Below are positions 1 through 10,513 of a stretch of 47,326 nt of DNA, one piece after another. Numbering within the stretch: the stretch's first letter is position 1; each line of letters opens with the position of its first letter. A model generated the notes under the pieces. The model was not told the DNA's origin, ran no database searches, and saw only the letters and a program-made list of their open reading frames with translations. Source of the stretch: Sorangiineae bacterium NIC37A_2 (GTDB lineage: Bacteria; Myxococcota_A; Polyangia; Polyangiales; Polyangiaceae); assembly GCA_002085155.1 (NCBI GenBank), contig NASX01000039.1, positions 1 through 47,326 on the forward strand, in the 5' to 3' direction. Position numbers and translations under genes: made by a program.

Positions 1-40
1 TTTTTTGCGGGCAGGCGGGCCGGGGCCAAAGAAGAAGAGC

Positions 41-934
41 TCAGAGGATAACTTCGAGGATGCGGTCGAGCTCGTCGAGGCTCGAGTACTTGATGAGCAA
101 GGCGCCGGTTCCGTCTTTGTCCTGGACTTCGCAGCGGGTGCCGAGGCGCTGTTCGAGGCGCTTCTCGAGATCGCGGATGCCGGGAGACTTCTGTTTGCCG
201 CCCTTTGCGTCCTTCTTTCCGGACGCGCCGCCTTTGGCCTGACGCACCAGGTCTTCGGTCTGACGTACGCTGAGGCGGCCGCGGAGAACTCGATCTGCGA
301 GCTCCTTCATCTTGGTGTCGCTCTCGACGCCGAGCAGCGCGCGACCGTGGCCTTCGCTGAGCTCACCGGAGACGACCTTGTCGCGGATCGACTCGGGCAG
401 GCGAAGGAGGCGGAGCGAGTTGGCGATCGTGGAGCGATCTTTGCCGATGCGCTCGGCGAGCTTCTCCTGGGTATAGCCGTGCTCTTTGATGAGGCGGTCG
501 AGGGCCTCCGCGAGCTCGATCGGATCGAGATCTTCGCGCTGAACGTTCTCGATGATGGCGAGCTCGAAGGCGTTTTTCCCGGAGACCTCGTGGACGACGA
601 CGAGGGCCTCTTTGAGCCCGGCGCGCTGGCAGGCGCGCCAGCGGCGTTCACCGGCGATCAGCTCAAACTGGTCATTGCCCTTGCGGCGAACGACGAGCGG
701 CTCGAGCAGGCCGTGCTCGCGGATGGATGCGGCGAGCTCGTCGAGCCGAGCGTTATCGAAGTGTTGGCGCGGCTGGCCGACCTGGGGAATGATGCGCTCG
801 AGGGGACACGAAAAGACGTTGCCCTCGTAGGCGCGGGCCTCAGCGGGACCGCGGGTAGCGGTCGGAGCGGGCGGGGGGGCTACCGGCAAGAGCGCGTCCA
901 GGCCGCGCCCGAGGCCTCTCGGTTTCGTGCTCAT
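41..934 (-). CDS. parB: ParB chromosome-partitioning protein
   Basis: Centromere-binding CTPase clamp that loads at parS and works with ParA to segregate replication origins. The 297-residue protein begins with the ParA-stimulating peptide RGLGRGLDALL (about residues 6-16). The ParB/Srx N domain follows, with LERIIPQVGQPRQHFD (about 45-60), the CTP-binding motif GERRWRA (about 95-101) and ENVQREDL (about 129-136). A helix-turn-helix comes next (YTQEKLAERIGKDRSTIAN, about 154-172), and the C-terminal dimerisation domain ends the protein. Length is normal for chromosomal ParB. The ATG at 934 directly follows the parA stop at 935-937, so the two genes form a tight operon with parA first. No 16-bp parS consensus (TGTTTCACGTGAAACA type) was found in this window. 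The call is secure. Confidence 0.96.
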   Translation of the reverse strand: MSTKPRGLGRGLDALLPVAPPPAPTATRGPAEARAYEGNVFSCPLERIIPQVGQPRQHFDNARLDELAASIREHGLLEPLVVRRKGNDQFELIAGERRWRACQRAGLKEALVVVHEVSGKNAFELAIIENVQREDLDPIELAEALDRLIKEHGYTQEKLAERIGKDRSTIANSLRLLRLPESIRDKVVSGELSEGHGRALLGVESDTKMKELADRVLRGRLSVRQTEDLVRQAKGGASGKKDAKGGKQKSPGIRDLEKRLEQRLGTRCEVQDKDGTGALLIKYSSLDELDRILEVIL

Positions 935-1738
935 TTAGGTCTCAGCTCCTTGTTCAGCACTATGGTGCGGCACAGCTTCAGGGCCGTACACGAGCTCTTT
1001 GGCGAGTGTGAGATACCCCTGAGCGCCTTTGCTCTGCACGTCGTAGAGCAAGACGGGCAGGCCATGGGACGGGGCCTCACTCAGGCGCACGTTGCGCGGG
1101 ATGACCGTCTCGAAGACGCGAAAGTGCCCCCGGACTTGATCGGCGACTTCGTGGGCGAGGCGATTGCGCCCGTCCCACATGGTCAGAACGATGCCTTCGA
1201 CGCCGAGATCCGGGTTCAGGCCAGCCCGGACGCGATCGATGGTCGCCATCAGGTACGTAATGCCTTCGAGGGCGTAGTACTCGGGCTGCAGCGGGATGAT
1301 CACGCGGTGCGCCGCGCCGAGCACGTTCAGCGTGAGGACGCCGAGGGAAGGGGGCGAGTCGATGATGATATAGTCGAAGTCCTGCGCCGCTTCGCTTGTC
1401 AACACGTGGCGCAGGTGGCTTCCTCGGTTCTCATCGAAGAGCTCGTATTCGACGGCGGTCAGGTCCTGACTTGCGGGCGCGACCTTGAGCGTGTGGATCT
1501 TCGTGTCGGCGATGACCTCACTGAGCGGCTCGCCGAGCAGGGCATCATAGATGGTCCGGCGCGCGGAGCGCGGAGGGATGCCGACACCACTCGAAGCGTT
1601 GGCCTGAGGGTCCATGTCGACGAGCAATGTCCGCTTCTCCAGAGCAGCCAAGCTGGCGGCCAGGTTCACTGCGGTGGTCGTCTTTCCAACACCGCCCTTC
1701 TGATTGGCGATGGCGAGGATGGTAGGCCCGTGGGTCAT
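935..1738 (-). CDS. parA: ParA/Soj chromosome-partitioning ATPase
   Basis: Deviant Walker-type ATPase that binds DNA non-specifically and drives ParB-origin movement. The deviant Walker A box KGGVGKTT is at about residues 14-21. The switch motif VDMDPQAN and the Walker B-like IIIDSPPSLG follow, and DGRNRLAHEVADQVR lies in the C-terminal half. I chose the ATG at 1738 (MTHGPTILAIANQ, 267 aa) because it matches the usual Soj N-terminus; an in-frame upstream codon at 1762 would add eight residues without family support. A TATGGT hexamer lies 13 nt before this start (minus strand, 1752-1757) and could be a -10 element. The gene is followed immediately by parB. Confidence 0.95.
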   Translation of the reverse strand: MTHGPTILAIANQKGGVGKTTTAVNLAASLAALEKRTLLVDMDPQANASSGVGIPPRSARRTIYDALLGEPLSEVIADTKIHTLKVAPASQDLTAVEYELFDENRGSHLRHVLTSEAAQDFDYIIIDSPPSLGVLTLNVLGAAHRVIIPLQPEYYALEGITYLMATIDRVRAGLNPDLGVEGIVLTMWDGRNRLAHEVADQVRGHFRVFETVIPRNVRLSEAPSHGLPVLLYDVQSKGAQGYLTLAKELVYGPEAVPHHSAEQGAET

Positions 1739-1891
1739 AACCAGGAGGCGCACCATAGTCACAGAAGGCCGCAGAATGCGACCCGCTGCGGACCAGGGGA
1801 CGCGCTTCGAGAAGGCTCCGTGAAGCTCCTATCGAAGTGAAGGGGAAGCGCGCCGAATTCTTGGAGGGCGTGAGGCGGCTCCATTACTCTA

Positions 1892-1925
1892 CCTACATGT
1901 AGGACAAGGTAACCCGGATGGTTAC
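1892..1925. promoter_or_regulatory. Paired inverted repeats in the parA / small-gene spacer
   Basis: The AT-richer spacer between divergent parA and the small plus-strand gene holds a perfect 12-bp palindrome, CCTACATGTAGG (1892-1903). Six bases later comes an inverted repeat, GTAACC-N5-GGTTAC (1909-1925). The pairing of two dyads in an intergenic space suggests operators or part of a divergent promoter region, but no known consensus was recognised. A TTGACT hexamer (1927-1932) follows without a convincing -10. Confidence 0.35.
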
Positions 1926-2002
1926 ATTGACTTACTTATGAAATGGAAAGGCGCGGAGTCCGGGGCAGGGCTCGCCCACAAGACAACGGAAAAACACGAC
2001 GA

Positions 2003-2191
2003 ATGCAAAACCCTCGAGGCTACAAGAGTTACGCCGACTTTCAACGTGAGGCCCTTCGTCCCGGCATGGGCGCTGGTTTCAGCATCGATGAGCTCGACTT
2101 CGATGGCCAGCGCCGCGAGCTTGATTTCGACTTGGACCCTTTTGAGGCCGCGCTCCAGGAAGCGGAGTCCGACGGCTACGACTTCGACTGA
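2003..2191 (+). CDS. Small acidic protein of unknown function
   Basis: A 62-residue protein starting MQNPRGYKSYADFQREALRP and ending in a strongly acidic tail with repeated DFD (ELDFDGQ, ELDFDLDPF, GYDFD). I chose the ATG at 2003 because the peptide becomes protein-like there. An in-frame start at 1943 would prepend a basic, low-complexity 20-residue stretch. A weak AACGGA lies upstream. No membrane segment or signal peptide is seen. The gene stands alone between parA (divergent) and tig, and a hairpin follows its stop. The YKSYADFQRE start and the Asp/Phe repeats look like a small conserved protein, but I cannot name a family or function. Confidence 0.55.
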   Translation: MQNPRGYKSYADFQREALRPGMGAGFSIDELDFDGQRRELDFDLDPFEAALQEAESDGYDFD

Positions 2192-2232
2192 ATCGCTCAT
2201 CAGACACCACGGAATCGTGGAGGTGAGTGGAC

Positions 2233-2264
2233 CGGGGCGGGTTCGGCGAAAGCCGGCTCGCCCC
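2233..2264 (+). terminator. GC-rich hairpin after the small acidic gene
   Basis: Two arms, GGGGCGGGTTCGGC and GCCGGCTCGCCCC, flank a GAAA-type loop with one mismatch or bulge. The tail (GAGCTGATTTGGGCCTTT) has no clean U-run. It is plausibly an intrinsic terminator separating the small gene from tig, but the tail is weak. Confidence 0.45.
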
Positions 2265-2404
2265 GAGCTGATTTGGGCCTTTCCGTAGCGCTGGATCTCC
2301 CTTGCGTCCGCTAGTGTCCCGTGCGATGGGAGGTGCCCCTCGGTGAGGCCACTCGGGATCAAGTCGGCCCCCCAAGTCGGGCCGAGGCGCGAGAGTACAG
2401 ACAC

Positions 2405-3679
2405 ATGCAGACGACCGTTCAGAAGCTCAGCCCCGTTCTCGTGGAGCTCAACGTAGAAATCGACGCCGATCGCGTCACGAAGGAGTACGAGCAAGCGTTC
2501 GTGCGCGCCTCGAAGTCGGCCCGAATCAAGGGCTTCCGTCCCGGCAAGGCGCCGCGTGCGGTGCTCGAGCGGCTCCTCGGACCGCGCCTCTCCGTCGACG
2601 TGATGCAGCGTTTGGTGGACGAGACCTTCCCGAAGGCCGCCGCTGAGCAGCAGATGTTCCCGGTAGCCCAGCCGACCGTTGAGCCCCAGCCGCTCAAGAC
2701 CGGTGAGGCGTTCTCCTATAAGGCTACCGTTGAGGTGCTCCCGGCGATCGAGTCGGTGGTCTACGAAGGTCTCAAGGCAACGCGCCCGAAGGCTGAGCCG
2801 ACGAAGGAACAGATTGAGCAGGAGCTCGAGGCTCTGCGCCGCGCGAACTCGACCCTCGAGACGCCCAAGAAGGCGCGTCCGGTTCAGGACAAAGACGTCG
2901 TCACCTGCGATATCGAGGTGAAGGTCGACGGTGAGATCGTCCCCGGCGCTGGCACCGTGGGGCTCGCCATCGAGCTCAGCGCGGGCCAGGTCTTCCCCGA
3001 GATCGAGAAGAGCCTGCTCGGAGCCAAGGTTGGCTCGAAGGTCAGCGCCTTCGTCGATATGCCCGAGAGTCATCCGAGCCCCGCGCTCGCCGGCAAGAAG
3101 GCCGAGTTTGTGGTCGACGTGAAGGAGATCAAAGAGCGCGTCCTGCCGCCGCTCGACGACGAGCTCGCGAAGGACCTCGGCGATTTCAATAGCCTCGAGG
3201 AGCTCCGCGCTGACATCGAGAAGCAGCTCACAAATCAGCTCAAGGAGCAGGCCGACACGGTCCTCGCTGAGCGCTTGGTCCAGGCTCTCGTCGAGGCCAA
3301 TCCGATCCCCGTGCCCCCGAGCCTCGTCGAGCAGCAGGCGCGCGTGAGCGAGCGCGAGATCCTCTACCGCGCGATCTCACAGGGCGCCCCCGCTCGTGGC
3401 CTCGGCGAGGAACTTCGCAAGAAGGTCATGGAGGAGAGCGAGGTCAAGGTCAGAGCTGGGCTCGTAATGGCCGAGATCGCCAAGAAGGAAGGCATCCAGA
3501 TCAACAACGAGCAGATCGAGGAGGGCCTCAAGGAGCTCGCCGAGCAGACCGGGAAGAACATCGCTAAGGTCCGCGCCGAGTACAGCGACCCGAAGAAGCG
3601 CGAGATGCTGGTCGGGATGATCCTCGAGAATAAGGTCCTCGACCTGATCGAGTCCAAGGCTCAGATCACCGACGAGTGA
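2405..3679 (+). CDS. tig: Trigger factor, ribosome-associated chaperone
   Basis: Peptidyl-prolyl isomerase and chaperone that binds ribosomal protein L23 and shields nascent chains. The ATG at 2405 (MQTTVQKLSPVLVELNVEI, 424 aa) gives the normal N-terminus; an upstream ATG in frame (2321) only adds non-conserved residues. The N-terminal ribosome-binding domain carries KGFRPGKAPRAVLE, the trigger-factor signature loop. A central FKBP-like domain follows (VQDKDVVTCDIEVKVDGE to VDVKEIKE). The long helical C-terminal chaperone domain ends with LVGMILENKVLDLIESKAQI. Length matches the family. It precedes clpP and clpX, the usual tig-clpP-clpX order, but a terminator hairpin lies between tig and clpP. 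Confidence 0.96.
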   Translation: MQTTVQKLSPVLVELNVEIDADRVTKEYEQAFVRASKSARIKGFRPGKAPRAVLERLLGPRLSVDVMQRLVDETFPKAAAEQQMFPVAQPTVEPQPLKTGEAFSYKATVEVLPAIESVVYEGLKATRPKAEPTKEQIEQELEALRRANSTLETPKKARPVQDKDVVTCDIEVKVDGEIVPGAGTVGLAIELSAGQVFPEIEKSLLGAKVGSKVSAFVDMPESHPSPALAGKKAEFVVDVKEIKERVLPPLDDELAKDLGDFNSLEELRADIEKQLTNQLKEQADTVLAERLVQALVEANPIPVPPSLVEQQARVSEREILYRAISQGAPARGLGEELRKKVMEESEVKVRAGLVMAEIAKKEGIQINNEQIEEGLKELAEQTGKNIAKVRAEYSDPKKREMLVGMILENKVLDLIESKAQITDE

Positions 3680-3712
3680 CCGCCGGCCGGGAAGTCCGGT
3701 CCCCGACAAAAA

Positions 3713-3768
3713 GACGAAGGCCTTTTCGAAATCCTGGGTGGTTTCGGGAAGGCCTTTGTTGCTTCGTC
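3713..3768 (+). terminator. Terminator between tig and clpP
   Basis: Long inverted repeat: AAGGCCTTTTCGAAA (from 3717) pairs with TTTCGGGAAGGCCTT (to 3756) allowing G-U pairs, and the outer GACGAAG/CTTCGTC (3713-3719 and 3762-3768) extends the stem. TTTGTTGC after the inner arm provides a partial U-tract. It probably ends tig transcription and would make clpP separately promoted. Confidence 0.65.
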
Positions 3769-3878
3769 AGTTGTCCCGAGCGGCCCGACTCGCGTAAGGT
3801 TCTACTTCGAAGCGAGGACCCGGAGGACCCGGGTCCACTCGGGCTGTCGCTATCGTCCGAGCGCCACAAGGAGAACCA

Positions 3879-4580
3879 ATGCATCATCGTCCGCAAACCC
3901 GCGCCCAGGCCCTCGAGCTCCTCGAGAGCCGTAAGCATTCTCTCGAGATCGAGTCACAGAAGCACGACCGCGTGACCGCCGGGGTCATCTATCCCCACGT
4001 CGTCGAGACGACCCACCGGGGCGAGCGCACCTGGGACATCTTCAGCCGTCTTCTCAAGGACCGCATCGTGTTCCTCGGTAGCGGCGTCGACGATGACGTC
4101 GCCAACATCATCATCGCGCAGTTCCTCTTCCTCGAGAGCGAAGATCCCGACAAGGACATCCAGCTCTACGTCAACTCGCCCGGCGGCGTGGTGACCGCTG
4201 GCCTCGCCATCTTCGACACCATGAACTACGTCCGCTCGGCCGTCTCGACGATCTGCATTGGTCAGGCCGCCAGTATGGGTGCGCTCCTGCTCTGCGCAGG
4301 AGAAAAGGGGCGCCGCTACGCCCTGCCGCACTCTCGGATCATGATCCACCAGCCCCTCGGCGGCGCTCGTGGTCAGGCCACCGACATCGAGATTCAGGCC
4401 CGGGAAATCCGCAAGATGAAGGAGGTCGTCATCGACATCCTCGTCGACGCCACCGGCAAAAATCGCGACCAAATCGCCGCCGATATCGAGCGCGATTTCT
4501 ATCTCGGGGCCGCGGAAGCCAAGGAATACGGCCTCATTGACGAGATTTTCGAGAGGAGCTCCCGCCCCACCACGACCTGA
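3879..4580 (+). CDS. clpP: ATP-dependent Clp protease proteolytic subunit
   Basis: Tetradecameric serine protease that degrades substrates unfolded by ClpX or ClpA. The Ser-His-Asp triad is visible as Ser132 in GQAASMGA, His157 in [10 protein letters not shown] and Asp206 in [29 protein letters not shown], the oxyanion-region signature, is intact. The ATG at 3879 is preceded by AAGGAGA at good spacing. It gives 233 aa, roughly 30-40 residues longer at the N-terminus than typical ClpP (the core starts near [25 protein letters not shown]). The extra segment could be a propeptide removed autocatalytically or the result of a wrong start, though the Shine-Dalgarno supports 3879. clpX follows. Confidence 0.96.
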   Translation: MHHRPQTRAQALELLESRKHSLEIESQKHDRVTAGVIYPHVVETTHRGERTWDIFSRLLKDRIVFLGSGVDDDVANIIIAQFLFLESEDPDKDIQLYVNSPGGVVTAGLAIFDTMNYVRSAVSTICIGQAASMGALLLCAGEKGRRYALPHSRIMIHQPLGGARGQATDIEIQAREIRKMKEVVIDILVDATGKNRDQIAADIERDFYLGAAEAKEYGLIDEIFERSSRPTTT

Positions 4581-4594
4581 AAGGGGAGTTTGTC

Positions 4595-4633
4595 GGCGGC
4601 CTCCGGGTGACCATGGGTTGCAGGGAGGCCGCC
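4595..4633 (+). terminator. Hairpin between clpP and clpX
   Basis: Perfect 10-bp arms GGCGGCCTCC (4595-4604) and GGAGGCCGCC (4624-4633) enclose a 19-nt loop. There is no U-run directly after the stem (CGAATCCTACCCTTTCC). It could be a weak terminator, an attenuator or an mRNA-processing and stability element separating clpP from clpX. Confidence 0.4.
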
Positions 4634-4674
4634 CGAATCCTACCCTTTCCTAGCCGACTCGGTTGCTCCCGGGT

Positions 4675-4680
4675 TAGGCT
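4675..4680 (+). promoter_or_regulatory. Candidate -10 box (TAGGCT) upstream of clpX
   Basis: TAGGCT occurs about 70 nt before the clpX start, downstream of the clpP-clpX hairpin. The same hexamer precedes hisC. No convincing -35 accompanies it, so it is a suggestion only. Confidence 0.25.
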
Positions 4681-4750
4681 TCGACCAGGCCGGACGTAAC
4701 TCTACCTGGGCGATGCTGTTCGGCCCCCCCTTTCGGAATAAGGTGCTCAC

Positions 4751-6004
4751 TTGGATCGACGTCGCGAAGACTCAAACGGAAACCTGAGCTGCTCTTTCTG
4801 CGGAAAATCCCAGAAGGAGGTGAAGAAGCTCATCGCTGGGCCCACGGTCTACATCTGCGACGAGTGCATCGCTCTCTGCAACGACATCATCGCGGAAGAG
4901 GTAGAGAAAGAGGAGCCGAGCGGTGGCTCGGAGCCCCTGCCGAAGCCCGCAGAAATCAAGGCGATTTTGGACGACTACGTCGTCGGCCAGGAGCGCGCCA
5001 AGAAGGTGCTCGCGGTCGCCGTCCACAATCACTACAAGCGCATCGACTCGAAGCTGGGCTCCGATGACGTTGAGCTCGGCAAGAGCAACATCCTCCTGCT
5101 CGGTCCGACCGGCTCCGGGAAGACCCTCCTGGCCCAGACGCTGGCCAAGATCATCAAGGTCCCCTTCGCCATCGCAGACGCCACCACGCTCACCGAAGCG
5201 GGTTACGTCGGCGAAGACGTTGAAAATATTATCGTTCAGCTTCTGCAGAACGCTGATCACGACGTGGAGCGCGCCCAGCGCGGCATCGTCTACATCGATG
5301 AAATCGATAAGGTCAGCCGCAAGAGCGACAACCCCTCGATCACGCGCGACGTCTCCGGCGAAGGCGTGCAGCAAGCCCTGCTCAAGATCATCGAAGGAAC
5401 TGTCGCGAACGTTCCCCCCAAGGGCGGCCGCAAGCATCCGCAGCAAGACTTCCTCCAGGTCGACACCAGCAACATCCTCTTCATCTGTGGTGGTGCGTTT
5501 GTGGGGCTCGATCAGGTCATCTCGCGCCGCCTCGGTCAGTCGCGGCTCGGCTTCGGCGCCGATGTGAAGAGCAAGCGCGACTTCAAGCTCGGTGAGCTGT
5601 TCGCTCAGGTCCAGCCGGAAGATCTCCTGAAGTTTGGTCTGATTCCAGAGTTCGTCGGTCGCCTTCCGGTGATCGCGACCCTCGAAGAGCTCAGCGAAGA
5701 AGCTCTCATCGACATCCTCACCACGCCCAAGAACAGCCTCGTCAAGCAGTTCCAGAAGCTGTTTGAGATGGATGGCGTCAAGCTCAAGTTCACCAAGGGC
5801 GCGCTGCGCGCCGTGGCGATCCGAGCTCTCGAACGCGAGAGCGGCGCGCGCGGTCTACGCGCGATCCTCGAAGAGGCGATGCTCGACGTGATGTACGAGG
5901 TCCCCTCCAAGTCGGGGATCAAAGAGGTCGTCGTGAACGAAGAAGCGATCACCAAGGGCGAATCGCCGCTCATCGTTTACGAGAAAGAAGCCGGGGTTGG
6001 CTAA
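4751..6004 (+). CDS. clpX: ClpX, ATP-dependent unfoldase subunit
   Basis: AAA+ unfoldase that feeds substrates to ClpP. The N-terminal C4 zinc-binding domain has CSFC (14-17) and CDEC (36-39). Walker A is GPTGSGKT (about 118-125) and Walker B YIDEID (about 181-186). The pore loop [10 protein letters not shown], the ClpX-specific [19 protein letters not shown] segment and the sensor-2 region [15 protein letters not shown] are all present. Length (417 aa) is typical. The start is inferred as TTG at 4751 with AAGGTG just upstream; no ATG is available before the zinc finger in this frame. It lies downstream of clpP and upstream of lon. Confidence 0.96.
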   Translation: MDRRREDSNGNLSCSFCGKSQKEVKKLIAGPTVYICDECIALCNDIIAEEVEKEEPSGGSEPLPKPAEIKAILDDYVVGQERAKKVLAVAVHNHYKRIDSKLGSDDVELGKSNILLLGPTGSGKTLLAQTLAKIIKVPFAIADATTLTEAGYVGEDVENIIVQLLQNADHDVERAQRGIVYIDEIDKVSRKSDNPSITRDVSGEGVQQALLKIIEGTVANVPPKGGRKHPQQDFLQVDTSNILFICGGAFVGLDQVISRRLGQSRLGFGADVKSKRDFKLGELFAQVQPEDLLKFGLIPEFVGRLPVIATLEELSEEALIDILTTPKNSLVKQFQKLFEMDGVKLKFTKGALRAVAIRALERESGARGLRAILEEAMLDVMYEVPSKSGIKEVVVNEEAITKGESPLIVYEKEAGVG

Positions 6005-6088
6005 ACCGAGCCTTTCGGCCCCGGCGCTCTCGAGTCAAAAAAGGCCGAGCTCCTTTGGTTCTGCCTCGGTCGTCGAAGGTCCCCCGTC

Positions 6089-8623
<2,535 letters not shown>

Positions 8624-8685
8624 AAGCCCTGGCTTCGAAATCGGGAACGAGCCCGAGAACTCTTCGGGGGCGCAGCGGACAGGGC

Positions 8686-8714
8686 TTGCTCGCTTGGACC
8701 CTTGAGGTTAAAAG
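8686..8714 (+). promoter_or_regulatory. Promoter for tRNA-Val
   Basis: TTGCTC (8686-8691), a 17-nt spacer and TAAAAG (8709-8714) resemble sigma-70 -35 and -10 elements, 16 nt ahead of the mature tRNA. A C-run and GC-rich discriminator follow, as is common for stable-RNA promoters. Confidence 0.5.
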
Positions 8715-8729
8715 CTCGGCCCCCCCCTC

Positions 8730-8802
8730 GGGCGCATAGCTCAGTTGGTAGAGCACGGCCCTTACAAGGCTGGGGTCGGCAGTTCGAGCCTGTCTGCGCC
8801 CA
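8730..8802 (+). tRNA. tRNA-Val (anticodon UAC)
   Basis: A 73-nt cloverleaf. The acceptor stem is GGGCGCA/TGCGCCC with discriminator A at 8802. The D arm is GCTC-AGTTGGTA-GAGC. The anticodon arm is CGGCC-CTTACAA-GGCTG, giving TAC (valine). The T arm is GGCAG-TTCGAGC-CTGTC. CCA is not encoded. No direct repeat of its 3' end was seen nearby, so there is no sign that it serves as an integration site here. Confidence 0.96.
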
Positions 8803-9000
8803 CTCCGAGGTCCTCCCCCGCGAAGAAGCGGGACGCATGCCCCCGCCGGCACTTCCCTCCTCAGGGGCCCGGCGAGTGAGGCCGTCTCCCCCTCCGGGGC
8901 CCCCTCCGGGGCGCCGGAGAGCCAGTGGGGGCACCCGCGTGGGCCGGCTCTTCACACTCCATGGTGGCATGGTGGGTCCTCCGAAAAGGCTAGCCTCCGG

Positions 9001-9131
9001 GGAGTCTGGGCGCTGCCCACTCCTCGCAGCGCGTCCCCCCCTTAGCCCCCGCGGGCGCTCGGGAGTCTGGGCGCGGCCTCCTCCTCGCAGCGCGTCCGCC
9101 TCCTCGCCTCCGCGGGCGCTCCGGAGTCTGG
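9001..9131. repeat. 61-bp tandem repeat, two copies plus a stub
   Basis: GGAGTCTGGGCGC begins at 9001 and recurs at 9062, and GGAGTCTGG recurs at 9123, an exact 61-bp spacing. The two full units (9001-9061 and 9062-9122) share CTCCTCGCAGCGCGTCC and CCGCGGGCGCTC blocks and differ at scattered positions. The third copy breaks off after nine bases. It is non-coding as far as I can tell. It is too few and too long a unit for a CRISPR array. Confidence 0.85.
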
Positions 9132-9608
9132 TCGATAGTTGGGGAAGGGGGGAGCGAGGCGCTCGAAGGGGGGGCCCTCGCGGCAGCAGGGGGGCAGGAG
9201 GACGAGCCGAGCACGCGGCGCTGGGGCTCGGGATCGCTTTGCCAATAGTTAGTGAGAAAGGTCTGCGAGGGAAGCGCGTCCCTAGTCGGACGTTGGGCCA
9301 AGACTGGTGGTCGCTTGCCTCTCGGCGCAGCTCCTTCACGCGGTAGGTGCAGGAGCGATGATGAATGCGTGAGCTTGTGGGCGGTTCGGGAGAGGCGAAC
9401 AGCCGAAGTTGGGCCACTGGTTCTACCGATTTGCGGTGCTGGGCAGGCTCATCGGGGGAGAAAGTGAATTTTTTTCGAGCGAATGCGAGAGCGCGTGTAG
9501 GTGCAATAGCTCGCGTGCCCTACGCGTATTCCCTGGAAATTAGAGGGATTTGTGATCGCATGCTCGCGGAAACGCTGAGGCATTTTGCCTCGACTGAGAC
9601 AAATTTGG

Positions 9609-9638
9609 TTGGTTTTCCGAGGTTTCGTATGGTATGAT
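9609..9638 (+). promoter_or_regulatory. Candidate promoter for the two-HTH regulator
   Basis: TTGGTT (9609-9614), an 18-nt spacer and TATGAT (9633-9638, five of six matches to TATAAT) lie in the AT-richer stretch about 90 nt ahead of the regulator start at 9731. Confidence 0.4.
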
Positions 9639-9730
9639 CTCGGGAGAGCTGGGCTATTTAGCTGGACTAAGAGAGCCGCGCGGGTATTCTGTCGGAAGTG
9701 CTTGGGGGCGGGCCCCAGGTTGGACGGAAA

Positions 9731-10453
9731 ATGCTCAAGCTTGTACCAGTACAGACAGACGCCGAGTTCACATCTCCTGATTCAGGGGTGCGCGCTCGTC
9801 CACAGGCCGTTCTCGGTCGTATTGCTCACGTGCGGGCCGCCGCACCTGAGCCCTTCACCCGGGACGGGCTCCTCACGAGCCAGATCCGGATCGTCGACGT
9901 CGAGCGTCGGGGAACTGAGTTGCGAGTGCTTTTTGCGCTCGGTGCTCCGTCACTGACCGAACGCGAACGCGTCGTTCTGCGCGCTGTTTTTGAAGGAGCT
10001 ACGGACTCCGAGATCGCGCGCCGCCTCTCTGTAACCAGGCAATGTGTGTGCGGTCACGTAACGCACGGGCTCGAGAAGCTCGGTGTCGACTCGCGTTTCC
10101 TCGCGCTTCAGGCGTGGCGCTGCTTGAAGGAGCTCGAGCGCGGTGAACACGGACACCACAAGCTCGCCGTGCTGAACGAAGGTGATGATACCTACGTGAG
10201 TGTTCGCTTCGAGGTGCCTTCGCGCCCCGCTGTGGAATCCCTCATGTCGGTCGCCGAGACCCACGTCGCCTGGCTCGTTTGTGATGGTCTCTCGAACCGA
10301 GAGATCGCCGAGGTTCGCGGCAGCGCCGAGCGCACCGTAGCGAACCAAGTCGGGGCGCTCTTCCGAAAGCTTCAGATCGCACGTCGGACTGACTTGGCGC
10401 TGATTCTCCTCGATCTCGAGGCGAAGGGCGTTCTGCAAGCTGCGACGGTGTGA
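9731..10453 (+). CDS. Transcription regulator with two LuxR-type HTH domains
   Basis: A 240-residue cytoplasmic protein with two helix-turn-helix units of the LuxR/GerE type and no receiver, PAS or autoinducer domain. The first spans about residues 75-132 (LTERERVVLRAVFEGATDSE, then IARRLSVTRQCVCGHVTHGL). The second spans about 173-226 (VAWLVCDGLSNREIAEVRGS, then AERTVANQVGALFRKLQIA). The second is the better match, with the NREIAE and TVANQV core. I chose the ATG at 9731 because GGACGGA sits just upstream; GTG at 9698 is an alternative. It may bind two half-sites as a monomer. Its targets are unknown. A strong terminator follows. Confidence 0.75.
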   Translation: MLKLVPVQTDAEFTSPDSGVRARPQAVLGRIAHVRAAAPEPFTRDGLLTSQIRIVDVERRGTELRVLFALGAPSLTERERVVLRAVFEGATDSEIARRLSVTRQCVCGHVTHGLEKLGVDSRFLALQAWRCLKELERGEHGHHKLAVLNEGDDTYVSVRFEVPSRPAVESLMSVAETHVAWLVCDGLSNREIAEVRGSAERTVANQVGALFRKLQIARRTDLALILLDLEAKGVLQAATV

Positions 10454-10513
10454 TCTGGGATCGCGTGGGGTCGGCTTCGGCCGATTCCTCGTGTGGGAGG
10501 ACAAAAGGGGTAC

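Larger units (their letters stand above)
8803..9730. other. Long gene-poor stretch after tRNA-Val
   Basis: About 930 bases with no protein-coding frame I believe. The long open frames here are low-complexity Arg/Pro/Ser/Gly peptides typical of GC-rich shadow frames. The first half is very GC-rich and contains the 61-bp tandem repeat (9001-9131). The second half (about 9450-9700) is clearly richer in A and T than its surroundings and carries a promoter-like sequence ahead of the LuxR-type gene. It could hold an unrecognised small RNA or the remnant of an acquired segment. Confidence 0.6.

Noticed and set aside
5-1840. 611-residue open frame on the plus strand over parA-parB
   Set aside because: Shadow of the minus-strand parAB genes. 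The residues are Leu/Ala/Glu/Asp-rich without any domain, and both ParA and ParB read perfectly on the other strand.
1739-2002. parS site near parAB
   Set aside because: Nothing close to TGTTTCACGTGAAACA is present; the dyads at 1892-1925 have different sequence.
8730-8802. tRNA-Val considered as an integration (att) site of a mobile element
   Set aside because: No second copy of the tRNA 3' end was seen in the window and there is no integrase gene nearby.
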